Assembly (NCBI GenBank): GCA_039105265.1
Contig: JAPFFF010000007.1
Location: forward strand, 1,798,001-1,862,000
DNA: 64,000 nucleotides
Source of the DNA: Tritrichomonas musculus
Taxonomy: Eukaryota > Parabasalia > Tritrichomonadida > Tritrichomonadidae
Reading direction: 5' to 3'
The notes beneath the pieces were generated by a model. That model did no database searches and had not been told where the DNA came from. It worked only from the letters and a program-made list of their open reading frames with translations. This document shows, piece by piece, positions 48,675 through 59,359 of the stretch (position 1 is the first letter of the stretch; each line of letters begins with the position of its first letter). The position numbers were made by a program, and so were the translations under genes.

Positions 48675-51600
48675 TCATTCATTGTTTAGTCCAAATGGAG
48701 CCCAATTTGCTGCTGGTGGTGCACTTAAGTTTATTGAGACATTTGGCTTATTTCCTGCTCTATTAATAACGAAGTTCCATTTTTCAAGTTTCATCAAAGT
48801 ATTAACTTTTGTTACAAAGAAAAGATGTCTTTTAGCTCTCGAAATAGCGACATTAATCCTATTAGGAGAGTCAACAAAAGAAGATTGTTTTGTTTTTGCA
48901 GTTGAGATGATGATAACTTCACGTTCATCACCTTGAAAAGCATCAACAGTAGAGACGTCAACAATTGGATGTCTGCTTCCTTCGCTCAAAGGAATCGAAA
49001 TTTGTTCAACTTGAGCTTTATAGAAGGCAATGACGCCAATTTCTTCAGGAGAGACACCAACATTAATTAAATATCTGACCAAATTAACAACAACTATGGC
49101 TTCAGATGTGTTATAAGTAGATCCACCTTTCATCATTTCTTCACCACAAGTTACATTGAAGACACATAAAGTTGGCATTTGGAAAATTGGAGCTCTATCT
49201 TCTTCAGTTATTCCATTTTTCACTTTTCCTCCATAAAATGCATAAGAACAAATATCAGCGATTCGCGGATGACAACGATATTGAATAGAGAGCATAATTG
49301 GTTGGACCATTGTCATCATTCTTGTAAATAAAGGTCTCCCATAACCTTCGCTGGCTTCTCTTGCTAATGTTGGAGGAAGTTGCTTAGGATCTCCACAACA
49401 AATCAAACATCGACATCCAAATGACATTGGAATCAATGAAATTGGCTCCGTTTGTTGTGAACATTCATCCAAAAGAACAAATGGAAAAACTCGACCAGCC
49501 ATAACTGCAAATGAACAAGCAGCACAAGTAACACCAACAATTCTACAAGTGTCAATTTTAGAAACTTTCTTTTTCATTTCATTTTGTGCATTTTGCAAAG
49601 CTTCTTGAACAATTCTTTTCTCAGCTTCTGCAGACAATCTTTTACTACCAATTTCATGAGATTCATAATAATTAGAATCATCATCATCAGCATTATTTAA
49701 ATTTCGTCCTCTTCTTCTTTTAGAATTAGGACTAGTTTGAAGAGTGTCATGCATAATTGAGCTAAGTTCGCTGATTGATTCTTCTGTACCATGACCTGTG
49801 ACAAAAGGAAGAAGACTTCTTCTGATTTTCTTAACTGATCCAACACGTGTGAAGTTAATATGATCAAATTCAAAGAGATTTGAAAGAACATTATCAACAG
49901 CAACATTCGTTGATGCTGCAACAAGAATTTTATCAGAACGACCAAGAGCTGTTAAAACTGTATCAAGAAAAATTGCAATAACAGAAAGAAGCTTCGATTT
50001 ACCAGCTCCAAAAAGACCATGAACAAGAAGCATTGGTTGATTTTCATCATTGAAAAACTCAGCAACTTTAAAAAGAGCTGCTCTTTGGTCTTCATTAAGA
50101 TGAAAATTCTCACAAATGTCATCAGCAATCTTTTGTATATCAACATTGTTATTCTGATGATCAGTGTCATTGCTTAAACTAAGACTTTCGTCACTTTTCT
50201 CTTCTTTTTTGTATGAAGGATCAATATATTCACCATCTTCTGTATCTGTTGGATTATTTTGCGATTGGGTGAAAATAGCTGGATCTTTCGTAGTCAAATA
50301 TGATGGCATTGTTACTCCACTTAAGAGAACTGGAATAATAGGCATTTGTTCTTCAGTGAGAGAAAGTAGATTTATAATTGCTTGCCTTTCGGATTGTGCA
50401 TTAAAAACTCTGATCGCTGTAACTTTAAGTTGCTGCGGAATGGATGATAAAATATTATTAAAGAATGGTCCAATTTCTATTTTTGTGTTTGAATAAACAC
50501 CATATGATTCTGATATAACAAAAAAAGGCTTTAATCTTTCACTAAAAATAACCCAAACATCGTCTTTCGTATATTCAATATTTTCATCTTTGTCAGAATT
50601 AAACATTAGATAAACTTGGTTATCTTTTGTTCGAAAAAGCCTTGAATCATGGTATGCAACATGCTTCTTTTTCATAAATGATTCAATTGCTGCTTTATTT
50701 CGAACTGTTTTATTAATTCTACAACCATCACCTGATTCATTTTCCTCCAGATCAACCATCATAGCATCAGGCGGAACACTTTGCCTATTTTTGCAACCAG
50801 GCTTCGTACATGCATAATAATAGCTTCCATTATATGAATTAATAAAGAAATTCATTTTAACGTTATGCATTTTGCACATCGGATTTTTGTTGCATGCGGT
50901 GAATAATGCAGCTTGGTAGAGTGTATAAACATCAATAATTTTACTATTCATTTCAAAAACGATTCCTTGAATAAAATAATGTTTATATTCATCAATACTA
51001 TTAAATTGAATTGGTATTCTGGGCGGCCTCTTTCCTATTGATTTTAATGGCAATCCCCATAAAAGTCCAATTTCTTGCTTTAAACATTCTGAAGAATTCA
51101 TAGTAACAGGATTGTTGTTAGATAAGTCATTGTTTACTGGCGATATTTCTGTAGGTGGCTTAAATGGCTGCTGAAGTGCTGATTGCGGTGCACTGCTGGC
51201 CAAGGATGACACTTCGCTATTAATAATTGAATCTGGTTCATCAGTTCCTGTTGTTGAAATTTCTTTTTCGACAAAATAATCATCTGAATCTTCGAACTCA
51301 TTATTTCTTATTATGCTGCTAAGACTTTCATTATCAGATGAAAGGGCATCAGCAAGAACATTAACTGGATTTTGTTTGCAATTTTGATCATTGTTATCGT
51401 TATTGTTAAAATTACTTTCTGGTAAGAAATCATTATTATTAATTCCAATAGTTGTCTGACGATTTTCATTCTCATACGATATTGAAACTTCTGGTGTAAT
51501 TGAATTTTGATTTTGATTTTCATTTATATCTTCTTCAAAAATTGTATAAAATTTAATTATTTCTTCGAATGTCCGAGGCTTGTCACGAAGCCTTCGAAAT

Positions 51601-52298
51601 GTTGATAATATTGGAAGATTAGGAAATGCATTGGGATAATTTGGCCGATTTTGTATTGAAGGTGATTTTGAATGTAAATTGTTATTTGTTGGGTTCAGCT
51701 GACGAGGAGGAACAAAAGAATTACTTCTATTGTTAACATTTTCGCTTCTACTATACTTATCAGATTCGCTATTATTTGAAAAATTATTCTCTGGTTTAAC
51801 TGGTGGCGTTGAATAAAGGTTAAGAGGTTTGATTCCCTTTCTTGAAAGACCAACTTTTCTCAGAGGGCGAGTAGAAACTGGCCTACTAAAAGCAGATAAT
51901 TCATTTTCTGAATCTTCAATTTTCTCGTTATTATTTGAAATACGATTATTTGAAATACGATTAGTTGTCGATGGATTGATTTCTGTAATAAAATCCGAAT
52001 TTGTTTCTTCATTAGAGTTCAAAGGTTCATCTTGATTATCGTTAAAAGATACCATTGATATAATAAATTTTCCAATTCGTTGTTCACTTCCAATTTCTGG
52101 GAGGAGGCCATCATTATCGGAAGGCTTATAATACGAATCATCGACTTTATTTCCTTGCTCATCTCTTAAAATGAAACGAAATCGATTTGGACTGCTCGTA
52201 TTAATAAAAGTCGCAATACCGTCTACCCATTTCTTATTGTGCTTTTTATTGATATCTTTTGAAAACAATACATTCGCAGTCGTCTCTTTCCCCAACAT
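48675..52298 (-). CDS. ZGRF1-like superfamily 1 helicase (DUF2439, GRF-type zinc finger, UPF1-like motor)
   Basis: 1207 aa. Residues 1-75 match DUF2439 (NVLFSKDINKKHNKKWVDG, FRFILRDEQGNKVDDSYY). A long Ser/Asn-rich linker follows. A GRF-like zinc site sits at about 470-510 (CKMHNVKMNFF, YYYACTKPGCKN). The SF1B helicase core then has Walker A GLFGAGKSKLL (near 762), DECSQQTEP (near 941), GDPKQLPP, SIQYRCHPRIADICS, TVDAFQGDEREVIIIS and VAISRAKRHLF. This domain order is that of ZGRF1, a 5'-3' helicase aiding homologous recombination and crosslink repair; DUF2439 is shared with fungal Mte1/Dbl2. UPF1, SEN1 and DNA2 lack DUF2439. Expected location: nucleus. All helicase motifs seem intact. Confidence 0.85.
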   Translation of the reverse strand: MLGKETTANVLFSKDINKKHNKKWVDGIATFINTSSPNRFRFILRDEQGNKVDDSYYKPSDNDGLLPEIGSEQRIGKFIISMVSFNDNQDEPLNSNEETNSDFITEINPSTTNRISNNRISNNNEKIEDSENELSAFSRPVSTRPLRKVGLSRKGIKPLNLYSTPPVKPENNFSNNSESDKYSRSENVNNRSNSFVPPRQLNPTNNNLHSKSPSIQNRPNYPNAFPNLPILSTFRRLRDKPRTFEEIIKFYTIFEEDINENQNQNSITPEVSISYENENRQTTIGINNNDFLPESNFNNNDNNDQNCKQNPVNVLADALSSDNESLSSIIRNNEFEDSDDYFVEKEISTTGTDEPDSIINSEVSSLASSAPQSALQQPFKPPTEISPVNNDLSNNNPVTMNSSECLKQEIGLLWGLPLKSIGKRPPRIPIQFNSIDEYKHYFIQGIVFEMNSKIIDVYTLYQAALFTACNKNPMCKMHNVKMNFFINSYNGSYYYACTKPGCKNRQSVPPDAMMVDLEENESGDGCRINKTVRNKAAIESFMKKKHVAYHDSRLFRTKDNQVYLMFNSDKDENIEYTKDDVWVIFSERLKPFFVISESYGVYSNTKIEIGPFFNNILSSIPQQLKVTAIRVFNAQSERQAIINLLSLTEEQMPIIPVLLSGVTMPSYLTTKDPAIFTQSQNNPTDTEDGEYIDPSYKKEEKSDESLSLSNDTDHQNNNVDIQKIADDICENFHLNEDQRAALFKVAEFFNDENQPMLLVHGLFGAGKSKLLSVIAIFLDTVLTALGRSDKILVAASTNVAVDNVLSNLFEFDHINFTRVGSVKKIRRSLLPFVTGHGTEESISELSSIMHDTLQTSPNSKRRRGRNLNNADDDDSNYYESHEIGSKRLSAEAEKRIVQEALQNAQNEMKKKVSKIDTCRIVGVTCAACSFAVMAGRVFPFVLLDECSQQTEPISLIPMSFGCRCLICCGDPKQLPPTLAREASEGYGRPLFTRMMTMVQPIMLSIQYRCHPRIADICSYAFYGGKVKNGITEEDRAPIFQMPTLCVFNVTCGEEMMKGGSTYNTSEAIVVVNLVRYLINVGVSPEEIGVIAFYKAQVEQISIPLSEGSRHPIVDVSTVDAFQGDEREVIIISTAKTKQSSFVDSPNRINVAISRAKRHLFFVTKVNTLMKLEKWNFVINRAGNKPNVSINLSAPPAANWAPFGLNNE

Positions 52299-52673
52299 TT
52301 ACAAATTAATAAATTGTTTGGAATAAAAAGTTCACTTTCTTGGAAGAGGAAGTTATGAAAAATTTGATGTAAATAGTATTGAAAATATACAATTAAATCA
52401 ATTTTTTATGAATAAAAGAAAAAAGAGATTACACAATTATTGTATATCATCAAAAAAAAAATATGAAAAAATATAAGATATAAGATAATTTTCAATTAAT
52501 ATAAAAAATCGAAAATAATAGTTTATGACAAAATAACTGATGGCTTGGTGAACTTACAGTTTTAGGTAAATACAAATTTACCGTTCTATTCAAAAAAAAA
52601 AAGTTGATGATTAATCATATGAATATAAAGGCCCTAAGAGACTGGGTCATAAAACCTTTATAATTCAATACTA
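52299..52673. other. Intergenic spacer, 375 bases
   Basis: 5' flank of the helicase gene and 3' flank of the next minus-strand gene. A/T-rich; no motif matching the initiator consensus was seen just before the helicase ATG. Confidence 0.55.
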
Positions 52674-54287
52674 TTATTCTTGAGGAGTCGATAGATTATC
52701 ATCAATTGAAGAGATACATAAATTTAATAATTCATACGAAATGAAATTGTTGGAATGGGGACTCAATTTATAAAGATCGCCAAAATTTTGACCTGAATGA
52801 GAGTCCCAGTTAGGAAAATCTTCATCTTCTCCAAGATTATTATAATAATCATTTGGTTGAGGGTTCCAAATAGAAAAATCATCATCTACTTGTAAATTAT
52901 TATAATAATCATTTGGTTGAGAGTTCAAATCAGAGGAATCGTTATTTTCTTCATGATCTTCATCTTTAAATTTGGGATGTTCCCTCATTATTTTTTCTTT
53001 TATATAAAAAGGGAGTTCATCAAATTGATCTCTTGACATTTGAATTTGCGAAAAGTCTTTTTGATTTTCAATAATATCAGGATAATTATTCACATGCTCA
53101 GTTGTTGATGCAGATGATTCTGAAATTTGAGTTTGAGTCTGCAATTTCGGTGATAATACATTTAAAGCTTTACTATGTTCATGAACCAAGTTTGAATTAT
53201 ATAATTGCGAATTTGTGGAGGTGATAGTTGGATGCTTGAAAAAAGATCTTGACTGAAGGTTCCATAAATTTATTCTTGCTTTTGATATGGCAATTTGCCC
53301 ATCATTAAATGATAAATTAGGAAAAGGCTTTGGATTTATTTCATTGGCTTGATTAATGAGATTATTCCATTTTTCTGAAAAAATCTCGTATTTTTCTTGA
53401 TTTCCCATCAACGTATTTAGATATTTCTGAGGCCACTCTCTCATTAGTTTTTCATTTGTAACAAATAGTATTGTGAACAAGATATTTTTAATTTCTTTGT
53501 CACATCGGTAAGATCCTCTGAAAACAAAAATTGAATTTTTTTTATCACATTCTCTAAGATATAAAAATAGATTATTAAAGAAATCTTTGAGAGATTCCCT
53601 AACTATACCAGTTTCCCATAACAAATTCATGACATCAACTGTTCTAATTATTTCAAGACAAAGTTGAGCCATAATATTAACAAGAAATCCATCAGAACCA
53701 ATTTTATTATCTGAAAAAGTGGAAACTTTCCATTCTTGCATTTCTTCTTTCTTTAAAAAATGTCCTAGATGCTTTTCGATCTTCTCTACAGCTTCGGATC
53801 CGATAATTTCTATTTCGAAACCATATTGATGAATATACTTCAACACATCGTCAACTGGCTTAAGAAATAAATAACAAAGTTGATTTGGACAATAAGCAGC
53901 TGCATAGTGGTCAATTTTCAAAATACCAAAAACTAGACCAAGCTCTATATTATCATCAATTGAATCAAAGATGTAATTTAAAAATTGTATTGACGTTTTC
54001 TTATCATTTTTATTTTTTTGTAAATATGAATCTTGAATTTTTTTTTGAGCTGTAAAGTATTTTGCACGACTTTCATCACTTAAGCTATCAAAATTTTTTG
54101 GTATGCAATTATTTCCACAAAATGGATAGGGATTAGACAATGTTGGCAAAATAGCATCTAACCTAGGACGCTGGGGAACTTGCAGTTTTTGTTGTTGAGG
54201 CTGAGAAAATGGTGTCAGTGAGCCAACAGACTGAACTGAATTAGAGGATTTATTTCCATAAGTATTTTGCTTACTCATGATTTTCAT
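52674..54287 (-). CDS. Unknown 537-aa protein
   Basis: Starts MKIMSKQNTYG (MSKQ, three codons on, is equally possible). A Ser/Gln-rich N-terminus is followed by a helical, globular middle (about 60-330) with evenly spread hydrophobics (IFDSIDDNIELGLVFGILKI, FFNNLFLYLRECDKKN). A disordered tail carries two near-identical NPQPNDYYNNLxxDxDF units encoded by an imperfect direct repeat at about 52830-52925. No family is recognised. The initiator-like TCATTT (minus strand, 54289-54294) lies five bases before the ATG. Confidence 0.65.
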   Translation of the reverse strand: MKIMSKQNTYGNKSSNSVQSVGSLTPFSQPQQQKLQVPQRPRLDAILPTLSNPYPFCGNNCIPKNFDSLSDESRAKYFTAQKKIQDSYLQKNKNDKKTSIQFLNYIFDSIDDNIELGLVFGILKIDHYAAAYCPNQLCYLFLKPVDDVLKYIHQYGFEIEIIGSEAVEKIEKHLGHFLKKEEMQEWKVSTFSDNKIGSDGFLVNIMAQLCLEIIRTVDVMNLLWETGIVRESLKDFFNNLFLYLRECDKKNSIFVFRGSYRCDKEIKNILFTILFVTNEKLMREWPQKYLNTLMGNQEKYEIFSEKWNNLINQANEINPKPFPNLSFNDGQIAISKARINLWNLQSRSFFKHPTITSTNSQLYNSNLVHEHSKALNVLSPKLQTQTQISESSASTTEHVNNYPDIIENQKDFSQIQMSRDQFDELPFYIKEKIMREHPKFKDEDHEENNDSSDLNSQPNDYYNNLQVDDDFSIWNPQPNDYYNNLGEDEDFPNWDSHSGQNFGDLYKLSPHSNNFISYELLNLCISSIDDNLSTPQE

Positions 54288-54719
54288 AAAATGAAATGAT
54301 TTATTGAATTTTCAATGATTGAATTTCAAATTGAAAATTTCAATGAAAAACAGATTAAAAAAAAAAAATTGTATAAACCTCAGAAAAATAAACTTTTTGA
54401 GAATCAAATCAAATAAATAAATTTTCAATGTTCATTCAAAATTTTGACATTCAATTTATAATCAGCTCCAACTGATTTTTTTATAAAATATTTTTTTAAA
54501 AAATGGCTATCAAATCAATCAAAAAAAAAAAAAAAACTTCTGTCAATGATAAAAAACAAAAACTTTTATCAATTTTTTTTTTTTTTTTAAATTTGTGGCA
54601 GAGATATTTAATAAAAAGTATGTTTTTTGATCAAATATTGTGAAAGATTATTTTTAAATTTTATTCAAAACTTTCCAAACAATTTAAATTGTTTATAATC
54701 AGTTCATTTTGCTATCTGA
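54288..54719. other. Divergent promoter region, 430 bases
   Basis: It lies between two divergent starts. It contains long A and T runs (around 54356, 54525 and 54575). Initiator-like motifs sit at both ends: minus 54289-54294 and plus TCATTT 54704-54709, the latter 11-16 bases before the HECT ATG. Confidence 0.55.
54704..54709 (+). promoter_or_regulatory. Initiator-like TCATTT before the HECT gene
   Basis: Its A lies 14 bases before the ATG at 54720, within the usual distance for the trichomonad Inr. Confidence 0.45.
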
Positions 54720-57317
54720 ATGACCCAAAATCAAGTTTTCCCAAATGTAAATACCAAAGATTTCGATGAAATGGATAAAATCTGCCATTCTTTGATTGAA
54801 GCTTCATATATTAAAAATTTTTCAACTGATTTTTTGAATTCTATGATGAATTATCTAGCTGTATATCAACAAAGAAATAAGAACTTTATTATTGATGCAT
54901 TATTTATGAAGTATCTTAAACAATTCAAAAAAGATGTTAATCAACATGAAATTAGTGTATTGGCTGATACAATGAGTAACAATCAACAGATAAATTCTCA
55001 ATATCATATTGCATTTATTTGCTTTTGTGATGATTCAGATCAACTAAAATTACATGAACAATTACTTTCTCAATCTTGGAAAATAAGAAATGAAGACGAA
55101 ATTTCAATTAACGAAATTGACATATCCAATACAATTTCATTATATTTATTGAAAGAAGAGGAAGTTTATCTTGATAATGATATATCTAACCAGATATATG
55201 ACCAGATTTATTTTTCTAACAAAGGCCCAGATCAAACATTAAATTTTATGCAAACTCCTGAAGATATATCAAAGGTAAACAAATATTACCCTTTAAGCTA
55301 CTGGGAATCACTGACTATAAAAGATAATTTGACTGAAATTAACGTTGCAGATAATCCTTTTTTATTCCATGCCGCAGCCTGCTTAAATTATACTAATTCT
55401 TCAATTAAAGTTCAATATGATACCAAAAATTTCCAATATCCAGAAAATGTTTCGTATGATCTCATTAAATTTACAATCAAAAAAGTACCAATAACAGACT
55501 TTCTAAATATAAAAACACTTTCAACAAAAGTTAAAAACTTATGCACACTTACTTATTTTCTTATTTCTAACAAAGTTTCACCTAGAGATTTGCGGTATTA
55601 TCAAGGAATAATGAAACCTCGAAGCTTTTTAATATTGTCTATGATTTATTACAACTATATAAATAAAGACATATCAAATCTATTACTCAATTTAATTAAT
55701 GATCAAATTGACATATATAATTCATCTGACATTACTTTGGCACACTTCTTTTTCACAATATTAGAACCAAGTTTTTATGATTATTTAAACGAAAAAACAA
55801 AAGACATATTATATATTGCTCCACAAAGAATTTTTAATACCAAAATGAATAAATCTTTCCCTAGCTCAAAAGAATACTATGGCTACTTGAAAAAAAGATT
55901 TATGAAAGGTGATATACGAAAAGAAGGCAAAGAAAAAGTTTTCAACAATAACAAAAAAGATTTATCTAGATTTGTTCAATTAGCATTTTTGCTCTTTCCA
56001 TTACGAATACAAAAACAAATTATATGCACATATGATGTTGATGTTTCTAATCCATGCTTTGCAATTCATTTACTATTAATTGATATTGAAGTTGGAGATT
56101 ATATTGAAGCTGTTAAGAAAATCAAATGCATAAATCAAACAGAAGAGCTTGAAAATCTTTTCAAAAAAGAGACAAATATCCCAAATATAAAGAATTTTTT
56201 AACTCATGCTGCTCCAGACGATTCACTTGATATTATTTTTAAGTTTGATTTGATTTCTCTATTTAGCGCTGATGAATTGATAATGATCTATTTTAATTTG
56301 ATTTTCCCAGGAATTGAAATAGAAGTTGATAGGAATAATATTTTGAGTAGTTCAATGAATGAATTTAAAAGTAAAAATATCAAAGAAAGACGTATTAGAA
56401 TCAAATATAAATCAGAAAAAGGTATTGATCACGGTGGACTATCAAAAGATTGGTTTATTAATGTAAGTAATGCAATTCTTGAAACAGGGGTTTTTAAACC
56501 AGTACCAAATGGCTCATCTTTGACAATTAATGAAGATAATATAAACAAAAAAGTTTGCTACTTTACCGGCCAATTGATTGCTTCAGCATTTAATAATCAA
56601 AGAAATATTAACATAAAACTTACATCTTTTATATGGAAAATATTATTAAATGAACAAATAAATTTAGAAGATATGAAGAATTATGATAACGAAATGTATC
56701 AATCATTATTTTGGATTTCCGAAAATGACCCAAAACAAGCTATGATGACATTTGTCGATTCAAACGATGAAGACTTATGTCCAAATGGAAAAAATATTGA
56801 GGTTACAGAAGAAAATAAAAAGGAATATATTAAATTAATTATGAAGAAAAAGTTTATTGATAAAAAAGTCGAAGCATTTGGATTTCTATTAAAAGGATTT
56901 AAAAATTCCTTGAATTACGACTATGTAAAATTTTTTAATTCAGAAACAGTAAAAGATCTAGTTGTTGGAAGCGAAACAATCGATTGTAATGATTGGAAGA
57001 AAAACACTGAATATGATCGACTCTACTCATCTAAATTTAATCAATTCTTTGAAGTCATTTCTAATTGGCCACAACCTAAACTCAAAAAACTTCTTAAATT
57101 CATTACTGGCTCTTCTGTAGTTCCAATTGGTGGATTTAGTAATTTTTATTCAATCGGAGGAAATTTAAGAATTGAATTTATTAGTGGTGATTCTGATTCA
57201 CTACCAACTTCGCATACTTGTTCCAATTCTCTTACACTTCATTGCTACAGTTCGAAAGAAAAACTTGATGAGAAACTTTCATTAGCTATTGAATGTGATG
57301 ATTTCGCTTTAACTTAA
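54720..57317 (+). CDS. HECT-domain E3 ubiquitin ligase
   Basis: 865 aa. The N-terminal ~500 residues are divergent and largely helical, without recognised substrate-binding repeats. The HECT domain covers about 540-865: RIRIKYKSEKGIDHGGLSKD (N-lobe entry), FTGQLIASAFNNQRNINIKL, the E2-binding region around 640-700, and the C-lobe ending LPTSHTCSNSLTLHCYSSKE. The catalytic cysteine is C834 in SHTC, which takes ubiquitin from E2 as a thioester before transfer. The final acidic and hydrophobic residues (DDFALT) resemble the usual HECT end, where a Phe near the C-terminus is needed. The E3 looks functional; substrates are unknown. Confidence 0.92.
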   Translation: MTQNQVFPNVNTKDFDEMDKICHSLIEASYIKNFSTDFLNSMMNYLAVYQQRNKNFIIDALFMKYLKQFKKDVNQHEISVLADTMSNNQQINSQYHIAFICFCDDSDQLKLHEQLLSQSWKIRNEDEISINEIDISNTISLYLLKEEEVYLDNDISNQIYDQIYFSNKGPDQTLNFMQTPEDISKVNKYYPLSYWESLTIKDNLTEINVADNPFLFHAAACLNYTNSSIKVQYDTKNFQYPENVSYDLIKFTIKKVPITDFLNIKTLSTKVKNLCTLTYFLISNKVSPRDLRYYQGIMKPRSFLILSMIYYNYINKDISNLLLNLINDQIDIYNSSDITLAHFFFTILEPSFYDYLNEKTKDILYIAPQRIFNTKMNKSFPSSKEYYGYLKKRFMKGDIRKEGKEKVFNNNKKDLSRFVQLAFLLFPLRIQKQIICTYDVDVSNPCFAIHLLLIDIEVGDYIEAVKKIKCINQTEELENLFKKETNIPNIKNFLTHAAPDDSLDIIFKFDLISLFSADELIMIYFNLIFPGIEIEVDRNNILSSSMNEFKSKNIKERRIRIKYKSEKGIDHGGLSKDWFINVSNAILETGVFKPVPNGSSLTINEDNINKKVCYFTGQLIASAFNNQRNINIKLTSFIWKILLNEQINLEDMKNYDNEMYQSLFWISENDPKQAMMTFVDSNDEDLCPNGKNIEVTEENKKEYIKLIMKKKFIDKKVEAFGFLLKGFKNSLNYDYVKFFNSETVKDLVVGSETIDCNDWKKNTEYDRLYSSKFNQFFEVISNWPQPKLKKLLKFITGSSVVPIGGFSNFYSIGGNLRIEFISGDSDSLPTSHTCSNSLTLHCYSSKEKLDEKLSLAIECDDFALT

Positions 57318-57667
57318 AAAATATATTTAATAGCGCATTGTTTATAATTAATAGATATAGAATATTTATATAAATTGTATAAATGCTTCTTTCTTTTTGA
57401 TTTACGACTGTATATACTTGTTTTTATAAAATAAAATTTGTAATTAACTTTTTAATAACTTTTTATTCAATTTAAAGTTTTCATAATCTACTTTTTTAAA
57501 TGATTCATATATTTAAATATATAATGTTTTTTTCTAATACTATAAAAAATTTACATAGTAATTAAAGAATTATATGCTTTAGTATATGCTAAATTACGGA
57601 AAATAGAGGATATTATCCAAAAATTCACAATCTAAATTTTCAAATGTAAAAATTTATAAATCATTAG
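57318..57667. other. Intergenic spacer, 350 bases
   Basis: A/T-rich 3' flank of the HECT gene and promoter of the next gene. TCATTA at 57661-57666 ends two bases before the ATG at 57668 and fits the initiator consensus. Confidence 0.6.
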
Positions 57668-59359
57668 ATGACTACAGAAACTCCCAATTCAAAGGATGAA
57701 CTTCAAACATTAGAACATTTATATGAACGCAGAACTCATGAACTTAAATCAATAAAGCTTTTGGTTAAGCAAAAATCAGAAGAAACTCAAAAATATTTTG
57801 ATTTTTGTGGTGATAACCCAACTTATGATAAATTAAAGAATATTTTAACGGATAAACTAAATGAAAGTGAAAATAAAATATCAGAAGCTAGAAAGAGAGT
57901 TAGAGATATTCGTTTACAAAAAAAAATTTTATCAGATAAGAAAACAGAGGCTGATCAAATTACAAAATCTACTGTTAGCTCATCACAAGAAATTCAACAA
58001 TTGAATACATCAATAACTCAACTAAATTCAGAATTTGAAACAAAATCCAAACAAATAGATAAGAAAAGAGAAGAATTCAAAATGTATAAAAATGAACTTG
58101 AAAAATATAAATCTGAAGTTACAACAACACAACGATTTTTAGATAATTCAAAGAAAAATTATGAAGAATTATTAAAAGAAAAAGCAAAATTAAAGCAACA
58201 ACAAATTAATTTATCGACTGGAACAGAATCGAATAATATACTAATTAAAGAAATCAAATCATCAATTAATCCAGCTGTTATTCAAACATTACAAAAAGAA
58301 AATGAGCATTTACTAATCTTATTAAATCAAGCAACAGCTAATTTACCCATTGAAATAGAAGAGACGATTGTCCAACAAGATCTTGATCCTATTTATCAAG
58401 AACAAATAAATACATCGAAAATAAAATTATCAAATTTAAAACAAACTTTAGTTGATTCTCAGAAAAAATTTGATGAAGCTAGGAAAACACATAAAATTGA
58501 AATGAATGATCTGAGGCTCAAACTTGACAATTTGAAAAAGAAAAATAATATGATTCGAACTTCCATTGAATCAATTGAGTCATCAATTCCTCAAACTTTA
58601 GCACCATTAACAAAAGAACTTGAAATGTGGAGAAATAAAGTTGAAAAAGCCTCAAAAAGTGCCAAAGAAAATGAGCAAAAAATTAATCAACAAAGGGACC
58701 AAGCCGAGCAAGATGTTCTTGATGCCGAGAAACAGTCACTGATACTCAAAGATGAATTAAAAAGAATCAGAGAAGATATTAAAAGACAAACGATCACAAA
58801 TGATCAAAAAAACATTGAAATGGAAAATTCGAATTCAAATTTGGGCGAGCTATACAAGTCCAAACAGAGTTTGTCAAACGATGTAACTGAAGCGAAACAG
58901 AAAATAAAAGAGCTGACAGATGAATCAGACCATTTAAGCACTCAAATCCAAGACTTAACAAAAGAATTGAATGAAAGTGAAATAAAGTATTCAAAAGAAT
59001 TGAATCAATTGAAAGATGAGATTAAAAATCAGCCAAAACTTTCAAAAGCTTCATCTTCATCATCAAGTCAAAATAAAAATTTTTTAAATGAAATTAAAAA
59101 TTCAAATGAAATTCAAAATGAAAATGAAATGGAAATAAGAGAGTCTGTTGCATCACTAGAAGCTCAGTACAATGAGAAGAAGAAACAACTGGATGAAGTA
59201 AATGCTAAATATGAAAAAACAGCAGAATTACAGAAGAAATTCGAGGCCGCACTCGATTTGATTGTTGATCTAGAAGATGAAGAAAAATATTTGACACAAG
59301 AACTCAAAATGATTCGCGAACAATTCGAAGCATCTTTAAACTCACTTAAAAATAAATAA
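57668..59359 (+). CDS. Coiled-coil protein
   Basis: 563 aa, heptad-rich from about residue 10 to the end, with breaks near 195-240 (NLSTGTESN; NLPIEIEETIVQQDLD) and at a Ser-rich stretch near 457-470 (SKASSSSSSQNKN). Composition is dominated by Lys, Glu, Gln, Leu and Ser. There is no signal peptide, membrane segment or catalytic motif. It resembles SMC/myosin-rod or axonemal coiled-coil proteins only in general character, so no family is assigned. The initiator-like TCATTA just before the ATG supports the start. Confidence 0.75.
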   Translation: MTTETPNSKDELQTLEHLYERRTHELKSIKLLVKQKSEETQKYFDFCGDNPTYDKLKNILTDKLNESENKISEARKRVRDIRLQKKILSDKKTEADQITKSTVSSSQEIQQLNTSITQLNSEFETKSKQIDKKREEFKMYKNELEKYKSEVTTTQRFLDNSKKNYEELLKEKAKLKQQQINLSTGTESNNILIKEIKSSINPAVIQTLQKENEHLLILLNQATANLPIEIEETIVQQDLDPIYQEQINTSKIKLSNLKQTLVDSQKKFDEARKTHKIEMNDLRLKLDNLKKKNNMIRTSIESIESSIPQTLAPLTKELEMWRNKVEKASKSAKENEQKINQQRDQAEQDVLDAEKQSLILKDELKRIREDIKRQTITNDQKNIEMENSNSNLGELYKSKQSLSNDVTEAKQKIKELTDESDHLSTQIQDLTKELNESEIKYSKELNQLKDEIKNQPKLSKASSSSSSQNKNFLNEIKNSNEIQNENEMEIRESVASLEAQYNEKKKQLDEVNAKYEKTAELQKKFEAALDLIVDLEDEEKYLTQELKMIREQFEASLNSLKNK

